From Tubulanus polymorphus (Eukaryota; Nemertea; Palaeonemertea; Tubulaniformes; Tubulanidae): a stretch of 64,000 nucleotides of DNA. Below are positions 22,290 to 33,735 of this stretch, in pieces. The stretch covers positions 7,038,231-7,102,230 of the forward strand of contig NC_134033.1 in NCBI RefSeq assembly GCF_964204645.1, written 5' to 3'. Below the pieces are notes generated by a model. The model had not been told where the DNA came from. It did not search any database and saw nothing but the letters and a program-made list of their open reading frames with translations. A program made the translations under genes and the position numbers. Each line of letters starts with the position of its first letter. Positions within the stretch are counted from its first letter, which is position 1.

Positions 22290-22618
22290 GATTCTAGGAC
22301 AATTGCCCCAGACAATTGCCACCACTTATAAATCTTTTTGATCGTAAAGTAAAAACATAGATTAGACAAAGCTAACTTACTTTCCTGCAGCTATTTACTC
22401 TAGGACTGATTTAAAGTTTTTATTGGCTAAAGCAACACTCAAACTTATTCCAATAAATGAGTCGACGTTAACTAATGCACTAATAAGTGGACTAACTAAG
22501 TTTCCTTTGATTTGGTAAGTTAACTGTATACATGTAGTTACTTAAAGATTAAAAAGACTATAAAGGATTTAATTCGTGGGCCATTATCGGGGGGGGGGGG
22601 GGCAATTGTCCTGATAGG
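22290..22618. mobile_element. 329-bp MITE with 9-bp target duplication (Pack-MULE-like)
   Basis: The ends are imperfect inverted repeats of about 20 bases sharing AGGACAATTGCCCC. They are flanked by the direct repeat ATCGTAGAG (22,281-22,289 and 22,619-22,627), a 9-bp duplication as expected for Mutator-like elements. A run of 14 G lies just inside the right end. The interior holds an exon-like open segment. It sits immediately downstream of a MULE-type transposase pseudogene, whose relation to it is unknown. Confidence 0.75.
22391..22514 (+). pseudogene. Exon-like segment captured inside the MITE
   Basis: Preceded by TTACTTTCCTGCAG and followed by GTAAGTTAAC, both good splice consensus. Between them one frame is open for 41 codons (IYSRTDLKFLLAKATLKLIP and onward to LTKFPLIW). 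I do not recognise the protein. The combination of splice signals and an open frame inside a short inverted-repeat element suggests capture of a host gene exon. Confidence 0.5.
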
Positions 22619-22744
22619 ATCGTAGAGAGTTGCAATAAGATAATCCAGGCTTCTTAGAGAAATAAAAACCGGTGTTTTTAGTCAACGTAGGACCTTAGTC
22701 CCGCTTTTGCGTTCACTTTTCGTTCGTCGTCCGTCCATCGGCTG

Positions 22745-22825
22745 AATTATAGATTCACCCACTGTCATTGGTTAACCAAACCTTTCTGTATCTGTTTCAA
22801 CATTGGTGAATTTGTTTAGAAAGTA
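22745..22825 (+). repeat. Duplicated transposase fragment
   Basis: About 75 bases (for example CCAAACCTTTCTGTATCTGT) repeat the transposase sequence at 21,470-21,565, with about 25 bases deleted after GTTTCAACA. It is on the other side of the MITE from the parent gene, so a second, truncated copy of the transposase or a local duplication lies here. Confidence 0.7.
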
Positions 22826-22829
22826 CAGT

Positions 22830-25800
22830 ATATGCTTGTGGAACACAATTTTTTCTTTATCTTAAAATAGCGATTGTCCCTGTTATTTATTTGGTTGGTA
22901 AATTTCGTTTAATTATTTTGATTGTGTGTCTCTTACAAACCCACCACAGGTTTGAAATCGGAAATCGAAGTACAGGTGAGGGATCGGCGGTCTAGTTTTC
23001 AGATTTTTTTTTTGTTTAAATCGAAGTACATAATTGGTAAATTCGGTTCCGGTTCATTCAACGATGGAACAATATATTTTAAACAGGATACCGTGGAACC
23101 TCGATAATTAGATTTTATTGTTAATATTTTTGTACTACATATTCTATGAGTAAAAATGTTAGTGCTTCGTATGTTTTGATTTTGTATATTTTTCTAACAA
23201 ATCTGCAATGCTGGAACGTACGTCAAATGAAATTTTATGTAACTAAATAAAGTACCTGTATTCATAGGTTTTTTAGTATTTCTGTCTTTTTTGCTGGAAG
23301 ATTTGGGAAATTTGGTTCGGTCTTGGTACTATCTACACGTATATACGGTAGTTAATATTTATGCGTGGTAATATTCTCGAATAGGTGATTAAGCTGAATG
23401 AGGGGTCCACAGAGCAAATCCCTTCAAAGCTGTAAGGTTAAAACTCGCACAGAATCATATGTGATTTTCGTTTAAACAGCAGTTGTTGTTTTAAAGGGAA
23501 TTCCTCTGTTGAATTTATCACATGTAACACTACCGATCGGCGATACAACTATTGCTTAAGTATTGCCCTTTCTTCACAGAGAAATGGCTCTCACCACTCG
23601 AACGCCACGGTTGTACATGTACCTGTATCAGTTTCTATTCTATGGTATAAATAGTACCGGTGATCATCGCCGAAGGCCGTTACCGCAGTCCGCAAAATAC
23701 TACGTCCGTTACCGTAGTCCGTGTAACTGGATTTTTTTTCGAATATGTAACGAAATTTCTCATTAAATCGATCAAATAATTAATTTTCTTTAGAATATGT
23801 AAGATTTGCATAGATTCAGCGTATTTAAGAATAAATTCAATGATTCAGCGAAATTAATATAATAATCAGTGATTCAGCGAAGTTCGAACACCCTGAATTA
23901 AGATCTAATTTACTAAATATCATAGTAATGTATTCGGCACAGAGCTAAATTCACCTACTAGATTCGCGTACATCAAAATGCCTTCTTCTTCCTTGTTAAG
24001 CTACAACTGTAGCAAAACCACCGCAGCAAACTTGACACAAAGAACGCAAAAATAGTCCCATGCTCACTGTTGTTACTACAGGCCACGAAATGTGACCCAT
24101 TGGAAAAAATGTCTGATCAAAGAAATAAAGTTGTCTCGAACTAATTTCGTGGCTTAAAGAACACAAATAAAGGTATTTAATTCAACAGACGTAAGTATAG
24201 GATTGCACCTTTTTATTGATTTGAGGGTGAACCGATTTTCGAGTCATATTAGTAACTAAAGCTAAAAAGAACAACAAGAAGACATCCCAACATCCGTCTG
24301 AACGGTTGTAAACAAAGATCTCCTTTTCAGCCACACGGTAAGTTTTTGTTTTATTGTATTTCGAAGCCTAGGATTTTCGCATCTGTCCGGAAATGAGAAA
24401 CAAGGTATCTTTTTTCAGAGATGTGGAGGTTTGTTGTTATACCAATCTTAACATACTGCCCTAGAAACAAGACCTTTTCTTCGCGAACATTTCCCAGATC
24501 GGGTAATCTGTGTGTGGCCTCTTATTGAACAGGAATGGGTTACCCGTCCAAGACCGTGACCAGTTAATTAATCAATGATAAGTAAGTTCACTTAAAATGA
24601 GTAATCTTCATACATTGAATTATTAGCCTAGCACAGAAAAAGCAAATCCTGTAATCTCATTACGATACTAATAATACCTGTCTTCCACGTCTGAGTGTGG
24701 CTATTCTACCATTACTCTAGTGGGTATGTTAACACATTTTTCTTGAAAAAAAAATTGTAAGCAGCAATGGTATGAAAATCACGTGAATAATTTGCTCACC
24801 TTTCTTCTAATCTTGTTAACGTGTATACTTCACAGTGGAAATGTAATGCTTCGAATATGTCGATATACGAGGAACATATGATTTAGGCCGCCGGCTGATC
24901 AGATGTGCAAATGTGTCGCGTTGCCCATAATCAATATTGCTTCTGCCGGCTCATGCGCCATATGTTCAACCAGAGAATTAAATCACACGTATGTTCAATT
25001 GAAAACAACATAATACTTACTATGCGCGTTCAAATTAAAATGACGGATTGAGTAATTTCAATACTTTACGTACTATCTAGAATAATCTATGCCGATATTT
25101 CTGATTTGTAATACGACTCTACGTTATTTGTAGCAATCGAGGATTCCGCTTGTGACTTTCATTTAATCCCGGAGACAAGTACCAAACATCACAAAGCACT
25201 ACATTATTGATTTCATTAGAGTTAATCAATCAGACTTATTCGCATTATCATAATGGTTATGTGGTGGGACTTAACGATCTGTACCACTTGTAATCCCACT
25301 AGATTCTCCACCACTTGTTTTGTCACTTTGTTCTTCTCACTAATGCTGTGCCGCTGGATCACCTATGTAACTGATCCTCGCTGACCTGCCTCTTCCTTAT
25401 GTAGATATTAACTACTTACACCAATTCTTATCACCTTAAATACATGGAAATATTGAATCATGACGTCACCTTCATCATTGCAAATTACAATCTATCCTCA
25501 CTCCAAATTATTACCTAAAATATTCACGTCTTGTTAAAATAGTTTCATTCTTTCCCACAATTTCTTCACCCTTCCTTGACAATGCGTATCCGGTCTATCC
25601 CCATTTTCTCAGTTAATCCCCGTTTATCCGTAATCTAGGGATAGATAATACTAGTCCATCACTCACGGGATGGCAATAAATGCGGGTAAGTTCTCAAATC
25701 ATCATCCTGTTAAATAAACTGGCAGAATCATTGAATTTCCACGAACCCAACCGTAGCCCAATACATCTTCATGAATTATATATCACAAATAGAATGGGTA

Positions 25801-26320
25801 TCACAATCACCCACTCAATAGTTTCAAAACTATACTTTTTAATAATTCCTCCCAAGATATCACGAAAATAACCTATCGCGACATAGTTATTCAAATATTT
25901 TAGTGCAGAAATACCTCTTTGTTTCCGTTCCCTAACCCCATGCCGCGCGCCTTACCGGAATATCCAACTACTACATCCATAAAACATGGTTCTGGCCGAC
26001 AAATTACAATACACTACTGGTATATTCTTAAAAACATTTGACCCTATCGAGTACCACTTTTTTATAGAAATTCAACCCAAATGCTAGCCCTATACATATC
26101 AATATGTACTTTCAAAGAGGATTAAACCATTCCTCGAGCTCTAGACCTCTGCCTATTTCAGGAGCACCCCATGAGCATCCCTCGCTGTTTATATCTGGGG
26201 CTCCCAAATCCACTGAAATTATTTCGACAAGAACTATAAATTCATAATCGCACTCTCATCTAAACCCCTCCGCTAAGCTCCACCCTTGAGTGCTCAACCC
26301 CAAAGAATTCCTTTGGCACA
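22830..26320. other. Long region with no recognised gene
   Basis: Mixed AT-rich host sequence. No open reading frame with a recognisable protein, no tRNA fold and no transposon termini were identified. Short local oddities are a CCGTTACCGCAGTCCG-type repeat near 23,675-23,722 and three GATTCAGCG copies between 23,813 and 23,880. The few short open frames (for example 23,563-23,766 and 25,680-25,871) lack any protein signature and are treated as chance. Confidence 0.5.
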
Positions 26321-26327
26321 AGCTCGT

Positions 26328-26499
26328 TGTAAACTTAAAATCGTTTCATTGATTTGTTTTGGTTCTCTGGTTTCGTGGGCGACAGCAAAGCATTACATGC
26401 TTCGTTGATTTTGTATGTTTATACGGGGAAGTTATAGTTAGTTGAAATATAGCTGTGGACATGGAAGCATACAGTTCTTGAGTTAGTTACTTCACGACA
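26328..26499 (+). repeat. BEL/Pao left LTR
   Basis: Begins TGTAAACTTAAAATCG and ends TTACTTCACGACA; matches 30,316-30,490 throughout (for example GGGCGACAGCAAAGCATTAC). Followed by TTTTTGGTCCCTCGAAAGCCG, a plausible tRNA primer-binding site. Ends are inferred from loss of similarity between copies. Confidence 0.75.
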
Positions 26500-26643
26500 T
26501 TTTTGGTCCCTCGAAAGCCGTTTTAGCAGTATAGATAGTATAGCGACTCACGATTGATAAGGACCGACGAAGTAGGAACGCTCATGGAGGACTTTTAAAG
26601 GTATCTTTTACCGCAATTGATGAACAGTTAGCTAAAGATCAGT

Positions 26644-27250
26644 ATGGAAGTTTGTTCTCGCATCAAGACAATTGAAGACCTGAATGAAATAATTTACGGA
26701 AAGCTCGACGATACTGAGCATGAAAAGTTTTTTGAAGAAGCCGAAACAGAGATTTCATGCCAGAGAATTCTTGCACGTAGACACGAGAAGACTACATTAA
26801 AACATTTAGATAAGCCAACCCCACCAACTGAACCTGTGAAACCTGCACCTAGCGACAGCTTAAAAGTACATTTGCCGAAAATAACTTTGTCGAAGTTTTC
26901 GGCTGCAGTATTAGAATGGCATTCGTTTTGGGACTCTTTTGTTGCGGCTATTGGTTCCCAGAAAAATCTAGCATGTGTCTGCAAATTCAACTACCTGAAA
27001 TGCCAATTGAGTGGTGAGGCGTTGGAGAGTATTGCGGTATCCCTTTAACGGACAGAGGTTATAGTGAGGCTGTCGAAATTCTCCAGGGTCGTTATGGCAT
27101 GGAACATAAGGTCGTTAAAGCCTACAGAAAAGCGATAATAGACCTCCCTAGGCCGTCGTATTCTCTCGCTAGCTTGCGACAATTCATGACAAACTCTGCA
27201 ACTACATTCGTTTACTTTCCACGTTGGGAAAAGATGACTCTCATTTTGGT
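26644..27250 (+). pseudogene. BEL/Pao gag region
   Basis: The first open piece (26,644-27,048) has PKITLSKFSAAVLEWHSFWD and CKFNYLKCQLSGEALESIA, the characteristic Pao gag (DUF1759-like) block of capsid-forming helices. After a frameshift at about 27,040 the family continues with GYSEAVEILQGRYG and the start of the next helix set, then is cut near 27,210. The CCHC knuckles that normally follow are missing, consistent with a deletion before the protease. Confidence 0.75.
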
Positions 27251-29930
27251 GGTTTACTTGTCTAGTGGTAGCGATAAAAGTTCAGATAAAAGTTCTCAGT
27301 CGACGAGTCCTGTCGAAATGTCGGACGAAAGCCGTCAGTCGTCTCAAACGGCTGAAACCGTGCAAATGCATACACGGGCAGCTCATTCTAGCGTGTTATT
27401 GAAAACAGCCGTTTCAGAAATACGCAATCATAAAACCAATTCACAAACTCAGTGCGGTATTATGTTCGACGATGGGTCGCAGAAAACTTTTATCAAACAA
27501 TTTCTGGTTGATATTTTAGGATTAGTGCCCGTTGCAAGTGAGCCGGTCAAACTTTCAGTTTTCGGTTCGCTTACGCCAGAGCTCCGTATTTTAGACATAG
27601 TACGTTTCAATCTGATATGCTTGGATAAAACTGGCCTCTTAATGCAAGCTTATGTAGTTCCAGATTTTAGTGTTCCACCTATTCGTACAAATGTCAATTT
27701 AGATTCGTATAGCTACCTTTTAAAGGTTTAAATCTGGCTACAGCGGTTGGTCCAGAACCATTGCACATCGGTTTACTTATGGGTTCTGATTACTACAATA
27801 GTATAGTTATAGGTCGTTTTATTCGTAGTCCAACTGGTCGATGTTACCTCTCATTTTGAGCGATTCATCTAAAGTTTTCGATCCGCTTGGTTGGATTGCT
27901 CCGGTTGTACTAAATGCAAAGTTGTTATTGCAGAAACTCGGAAACTTGCAGATTTGGAATGGGATACACCAATTCCCGACACTCTTCGTGAACAGTGGTC
28001 TAGGATCGCCAGCGATATTTCTAATGCAACGTCGATCGCTTATCCTCAGATATTTTGATAAAACGTCATCTTTGGATGGCTGCGAGATCGATATTTTTGC
28101 CGATGCTAGTGCTACGTCTTATGGCGCTTGTGCATACATTGTTTCGCCTGCTCGCGAATGTAGCTTGTCAATTTCGAAGTCGAGAGTTGCACCAGTAAGA
28201 CCATTGACTATTCCTCAGCTCGAGTTAATGGCCGCGTTAATAGCTGCACGTTTGGCGAAACTGTTGAAGGAAAGTTTTCCTACTTGTAAATATTATCTCT
28301 GGTCTGATAATCATTCCGTGTTATATCGATTGTCAAACGCGAATAATCTTAAACCCTTCGAACAGAAAAGAATCGATGAGATTAAACTGTTGACAGAATC
28401 CGATTCATGGGGTAACTGTCCAACGGATTCGAACCTGGCTGATATTTCTTCGCGCGGTAGTAACTATACTGATCTTGTGATAAATAATTTGTGGAGGAAA
28501 GGTCCAGATTGGTTAGTTACAGGTGATTTCCCAGTTTGGGATGTTAATGATGTTTCCTCTGTACGTAGCGTTGACTCTGTAAATGTTGATTTACCTGTAT
28601 GTTCTGTTGTTGAGGATGAAACTTCATCTGAGTCTAGTAGTTATCGTAAAATTGATTCGCTCATAGATATCACCAGGATTTCTAGTTTGAGAAAGCAATT
28701 GCGTGTCACCGCGTACGTTTTGCGGTTTATTGGTATTTGTCAAAAACGTCGGAGTCGTGGTGATATACTAGAGCCATCTGAAATTGAAGAATCCAAGCTC
28801 GTATGGGTTATGTACGTGCAACATGCAGCTTACCACGATGTTTTTGATTATTTTGAAAGTGGTAAAGCAAAACGACCACATATTGTGTCTCAGTTTGGCT
28901 TGTATATAGACGAGTCAGGCGTAATTCGTTGTGCGGAAAGACTGGCTTTTTCTCAGTTGCCGCCATCATCTCGCAATCCATTATTGCTACCTAAACATTC
29001 TCGTGTCACGGACCTTGTAGTTTTAGCAGCTCATGCCAAGGTCAAACATCTCAAGGTTAAATCCTACGATGGCGTCAATTGGAGAGGAGTACTGGATTCC
29101 TCAAATCAGGCAATGTGTAAAGCGTGTTAATAAGACCACGTGTATTGTGCAGAACGTTAGAGGGTGCATCTTACGGGTCACGTACTCCACCTCCTTTGCC
29201 TTACCCCAGGGTTTCAAATGTACCAGCTTTCCAGTACACTGGTGTCGACTTGTGGTCATTTTAATGTAATTTTGTCAAGTAATGAATCAGAGATGGTGAA
29301 GTGTTACATTGCATTATTCACGTGTGCGGTCAGTCGGGCAATTAATCTCGAGGTTGTTAGAGATTTAGGCACTGGTAGTTTCATCGTGGCATTCATTAGA
29401 TTCGCAGCTCGTAGTTCTCTTCCATACAAAATGATATCTGACAATGCAAGCACATTTTATGCAGCCAGAGACGAGTTGAAAGCTATATTCGATTCCCTGA
29501 GAGAATACTTGGCCATTCAGGGAGTCCAGTGGAAGTTTATCGTAAAACGTGCCTCTTGGCATGGGGGTTTTTACGAACGATTTATAGGTTTGACTAAAAG
29601 TGTTTTAGGTCGCGCCAGGGTAGCATTGGATGAATTCCGTACCCATAGTGACTGAAGCAGAGGCTACCATCAACGATCGACCTCTCACGTATCAGTCGTC
29701 AGATATTAGCGATTTGGAGCCGTTGACGCTTTCGCATCTTGTTTGCGGCCTGAAAATCACAACGCTGCCCTACCGTGTTAACGACGCTTCAGATCCGGAG
29801 TACGGGATTAATCAGGACATCGCTGTGGAACGGGCGAAGTTGTGCGCGTCTGTTATAAAGGAATTCAGAGAGCAATGGGCTAAGGAATATCTTGTGTCTT
29901 TGCAGGAAAGGTCTCTTCCCGGTCAATAGC
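27251..29930 (+). pseudogene. BEL/Pao pol relic: protease, RNase H, integrase
   Basis: Protease: CGIMFDDGSQKTFI, an A17-type aspartic site. RT: the fingers and palm are absent; sequence jumps from the protease/linker (GLLMGSDYYNS, 27,790) to the thumb (SDSSKVFDPLGWIAPVVLNA, 27,850). RNase H: IDIFADASATSYGACAY, PQLELMAALIAARL and WSDNHSVLYRLS. Integrase: a damaged zinc-binding N-terminus near 29,010-29,160, then ISDNASTF (second Asp) and GGFYERFIGLTKS (catalytic Glu). The C-terminal block EATINDRPLTY and LSHLVCG is readable to 29,929. Frame changes occur near 27,840, 29,110, 29,180 and 29,640. Confidence 0.82.
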
Positions 29931-30315
29931 CGTTTGCTAATGCTCAGAAAGGTGTTGTTATTATACATGGGAAAAGTGACAATGTTCCACGGTTAAAGTG
30001 GAAACTTGGGGTCATCACCGAGTTGCATGCTGGTCCGATAATATTGTGAGAAGTGCGACGGTTAAAACCGCAAATGGGATCACAAATCGCCCGCTTAGCA
30101 AATTACACCCCAGAAGTCATGGCGACTAAAGACCTCTTCTTCGGCAAACCTACGGCAAAATTTTAAACTGTGCGAGCAAGACCGCCGAAGCGTGAAGCTG
30201 CGTTGGCAGCGAGACTTGCGATCGCTGATAATATCGGTAGTGAAAGTGAAAGTGACTCTTAAAATGTGTCTTGTTGATAATTTGACATTTTTCGTTTTGT
30301 CGTCGCCCCCGAGAA

Positions 30316-30490
30316 TGTCGTAAACTTGAATCGTTATAATTGATTTGTTTGGGTTCTCTGGTTTCGCGGGCGACAGCAAAGCATTACATGGTTCGTTGAT
30401 TTTGTATGTTTGTACGGGGAAGTTATAGCTAGATGAAATATAGCTGTGGATCTGAAAGCATACAGTTCTTGAGTTAATTACTTCACGACA
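30316..30490 (+). repeat. BEL/Pao right LTR, copy 1
   Basis: Begins TGTCGTAAACTTGAATCG and ends TTACTTCACGACA. It is followed by about 220 bases that are then repeated together with another LTR. Confidence 0.75.
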
Positions 30491-30712
30491 AATCTATCAT
30501 CTTCCACAAATATACATAAAACTCACATACATTTTTTTTGTCTCAATGATGGAAGACAACTACGAAAATTCCTAGACTTCGATGTTCTTGTCTCAATGAT
30601 GGAGCACAACTGCGAGAATTCCAAGACGTTCGATGTTCCAGTCTCAATGATGGAAGTCAACTCTGTCGTGTTGATAATTTGGCTTTTTTCGTTATGTCGT
30701 CGCCCCCGAGAA

Positions 30713-30887
30713 TGTCGTAAACTTGAATCGTTATAATTGATTTGTTTGGGTTCTCTGGTTTCGCGGGCGACAGCAAAGCATTACATGGTTCGTTGATTTT
30801 GTATGTTTGTACGGGGAAGTTATAGCTGGATGAAATATAGCTGTGGATCTGAAAGCATACAGTTCTTGAGTTAATTACTTCACGACA
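30713..30887 (+). repeat. BEL/Pao LTR, additional copy
   Basis: Almost identical to the LTR at 30,316-30,490 (one A to G change near GTTATAGCT), and the flanking sequence on both sides is also duplicated, giving a tandem unit of 397 bases. This points to duplication after insertion rather than a second transposition. Confidence 0.8.
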
Positions 30888-31419
30888 AATCTATCATCTT
30901 CCACAAATATATATAAAACTCACATACATTTTTTGTCTCAATGATGGAAGACAACTACGAAAATTCCTAGACTTCGATGTTCTTGTCTCAATGATGGAGC
31001 ACAACTGCGAGAATTGCAAGACGTTCGATGTTCCAGTCTCAATGATGGAAGTCAACTGTGAAAATTCCAGGCACTTCGGTAGAATGATTCATTTCGTTTG
31101 CAACGTTAAGGTTATGTTCGGCCCGTCGATTGTATCAAGTTCGACAGGAGTGGAAGTTTAAAGATCTGTGTATCAAGAAATCATACCAAAGTTAACTTAT
31201 AAATTTTACAGTTATTTATAAATTTGTGACTATGCAGTTGAAAGGTCCATTGACTGTGGTAGAAACTTGAAAGTGAAAATTATTACCTTATAGATTATAA
31301 AGGGCAGATAAGAACATTTCATATTAATATGCTAATAGAATATTGAGAGCGGGAGCACATTATTTGTTGTCCATCATTATGTTAACCCTATTGAGTTACA
31401 GTTGTTCGCTAAAATTATA

Positions 31420-31830
31420 ATGGCACAGCGGAATGCCAAGAAGGTGACTCATGTGACATTGAATTTCGTTCTTTGGAATCAACAGAAACTTGGAAAGATG
31501 TTGACATTAATCCTGATTTAAGTTCAGATCAAAAACAGGAGTTGTGGAATTTACCTGAAGAATACAAAGAAGTATTCTCTGATTTGCCAGGTTAAACCGA
31601 TTTTTTAGAAATGCATATCGAATTGGATGACGATATACCTTTCGTATCAAAACCTATCCCATTCTATTCGCCTTTGAAGAAAAGATGGATAATGAAGTTA
31701 CTAAGATGAATAGAATGGGAGTTATTAAGGACTCAGAGAGTTCGCAAGCCCTCCAATAGGAATAGGCAAACCCGATTTAGCGCTATGGTATTGTGTTGAT
31801 TATCGTCGTCTAAATTCTCAAACCAAGTTC
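31420..31830 (+). pseudogene. Ty3/gypsy reverse transcriptase N-terminal fragment
   Basis: Readable pieces include LWNLPEEYKEVFSDLPG, an EMHIELDD segment with VSKPIPFYS, MNRMGVIKDSES and WYCVDYRRLNSQT, the typical run-in to gypsy RT up to the first palm strand. There are stops and frameshifts and nothing recognisable after about 31,830, so this is a small dead fragment with no LTRs seen. Confidence 0.6.
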
Positions 31831-32999
31831 TTAGCAGAACAGTATAGAAATTTGGACCGGACCTGGTTCAAATTTAGACCGGTCTAAATAACGCCGTCTG
31901 AACGCGCCTTAAGTTCAGACAGTTATGTATCACTTGAATATACACGCTTTATTCGGTACACATCTACACGATCCAAAATGCCTTGTGGAAACTGTGTATT
32001 TCATGATAACTGGTTTCAGGTTCCAGACTCATTTATTGTTTTGTGTAAACAGTGAAAAGGTCAATATGAATTGGAACTAAGTTTAAAACCCACAATGTTC
32101 CAAATTTAAAAGATGAAATACAAATTTAGACCTGTGATCTCCAGTGAGAGGTCGAAATGTTGTGTCATTTGATTTCAATTCTTGATTATTAGAATTTTTG
32201 TTTAATCTTAATGCAGTATACATAGTGGGTTTAAAACATATTAGACTATTCAGAGTGGAACTACTAAAATAAGAACTAATTATATCCCTTAATTATGTCT
32301 GCCTACTGTCATTGTACTCACAAAGACTTGTTTATCAAGTTATGCGTTTTGATTTCTCCAGTAGGGGCAAATGTAATTACAAAGGCCTTAGTTAGTTTCC
32401 TAATTTACTCAATTGGCAAGTTGATGGAATAACTTTCAAATAGGCCTATAAGACGATGAACAGTTCTAACAGTTCTCTCAAGTCTATATGTAATCGTTAT
32501 TAGGTAATAACTAAATTTTCCAGGCTAGTCTAGGAAGGTCTAGTAAGATATTATTTTCAGTAGGCCTATATTCTTCTGATAATTGTGTGTAGAGAGTGCT
32601 GTGGATGAAAATTAAGCGAAACTGGACCCCTCAAATTTTTAACAATACCCTTAAATACCCTAACATTGATTGTGTGGACAATAGTCTTTTTAGTATTGGT
32701 GCCTATGTATGCATATGCAAATAGTAGCTCCTGTCTTGAGTGAACATCAATATAAGTAAAAAGATTGCCAACCTCACATTCTTGTTGCTATGGCACCACA
32801 CTGTTTTTGTAAAGATATGCCTAAAGCAGTCTATTTATTTGAAATGGTCGAAGTTTTGAGACCGGATGTCTCCAAAGTTCCATGTCCAATGTTTTATTTT
32901 ATTAGAATTCCGTAATAACAAAGGTTATAATATCGAAGATTTTTTCCTGTCTTAACTCCTATCCTAATAGGAGTAAGGTTTATCTATCATGGCCCCTAA
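31831..32999. other. Region with no recognised gene
   Basis: AT-rich non-coding sequence. A short self-complementary AGACCGGTCT occurs at 31,879-31,888, and ACCGGACC just before it, but no element boundaries could be defined. Confidence 0.45.
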
Positions 33000-33447
33000 A
33001 ATTCTGGAATTCGTTTTTTAGTGGTGATTTAAATATAATAATCTGGTATAGTTGTCTCTATCTATAGTTGTCTCGTCAACATCAAAACATCCAAACGGCT
33101 CCCTCAACGATGGCAAAAATTGCCCCAATCGACATATAAATGGGCATTAAGCAGAAAATTTTTCCCTTACTCAATTATTATAATAGATTGGGTCACTTAC
33201 AAGAGCAAATTCTAATCATTATTCTATGAGACTATGTGGAAATTATTTTGTATCAATATTATTACCTTATAAGTTATAATGATATATATTGACGATGCGC
33301 AAGATAAAATGATGCGCAAGACAATTTACTTGTATATGACATTAAATTCTTTCACTACTCAAAGTTATGATGATATATATTGACGACGCACAAGATAAAA
33401 TGATGCGCAAGACAATTTACTTGTATATGACATTAAGTTCTTTCACT

Positions 33448-33492
33448 AATAATAATAATAACAATAATAATAATAATAATAATAATAATAAA
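33448..33492. repeat. AAT microsatellite
   Basis: About 15 trinucleotide repeats of AAT/ATA with one C interruption, located where the minisatellite unit is interrupted by the repeat at 33,493. Confidence 0.9.
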
Positions 33493-33735
33493 GGATCTTA
33501 TATAGCGCTAAATCCGGCTAAGCTGCCCAAAGCGCTTTACAAATTATAAAATGCCTCCTTAAAAAGGAAGCATTTTAGCTGCTTCCTGAATCGATCTAAT
33601 GATGTGATAGCACGAAGGCTAAGAGGAAGCTGGTTCCACAATTTTGAGGCGCTGTTGGAAAATGCCCGACTACCTGTAGATTGACTATGACACAAAGGGA
33701 CAACTAGTAGAAACTGATTGGCTAATCGAAGTGAC
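33493..33735. repeat. Probable short dispersed repeat interrupting the minisatellite
   Basis: Starts GGATCTTATATAGCGCTAAA and contains CCCAAAGCGCTTTACAAATT, paired AGCGCT motifs I associate with small dispersed repeats in marine invertebrate genomes next to simple repeats. It separates two minisatellite blocks. The identity of the family is a guess; no terminal repeat was defined. Confidence 0.4.

Larger units (their letters stand above)
26328..30490 (+). mobile_element. BEL/Pao LTR retrotransposon (defective)
   Basis: Flanked by about 172-bp LTRs of the TGT..ACA form (26,328-26,499 and 30,316-30,490), with a likely primer-binding site TGGTCCCTCGAAAGCC just after the left LTR. Inside are, in order, Pao-type gag, protease, a remnant of the polymerase lacking the RT palm, RNase H, integrase and a C-terminal DUF5641-like segment. 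Multiple frameshifts and a large internal deletion make it non-autonomous. The left and right LTRs differ at several positions, so it is not a fresh insertion. Confidence 0.85.
30280..31070. repeat. 397-bp tandem duplication containing LTR and 50-bp minisatellite
   Basis: Two copies of LTR plus downstream flank. Within the flank is a degenerate minisatellite of about 50 bases, each unit beginning GTCTCAATGATGGA and containing ACAACT.CGA.AATTCC; three units lie at 30,540-30,670 and three at 30,935-31,075. The first copy of the last unit is cut short at the duplication junction (near 30,663). Confidence 0.8.

Noticed and set aside
22589-22602. Run of 14 G as a G-quadruplex or switch element
   Set aside because: It is a single homopolymer at the inner edge of a MITE terminus and is most simply an expansion of the GGGGCAATTG end; a sequencing artefact is also possible.
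23813-23880. GATTCAGCG repeats as a regulatory array
   Set aside because: Only three short copies at irregular spacing in non-coding DNA; no supporting context.
31870-31900. Short AGACCGGTCT palindrome as a transposon terminus
   Set aside because: No partner copy, no target duplication and no internal coding sequence were found around it.
33367-33549. Open frame with a poly-Asn stretch
   Set aside because: The Asn run is the AAT microsatellite; the rest is minisatellite and dispersed-repeat sequence.
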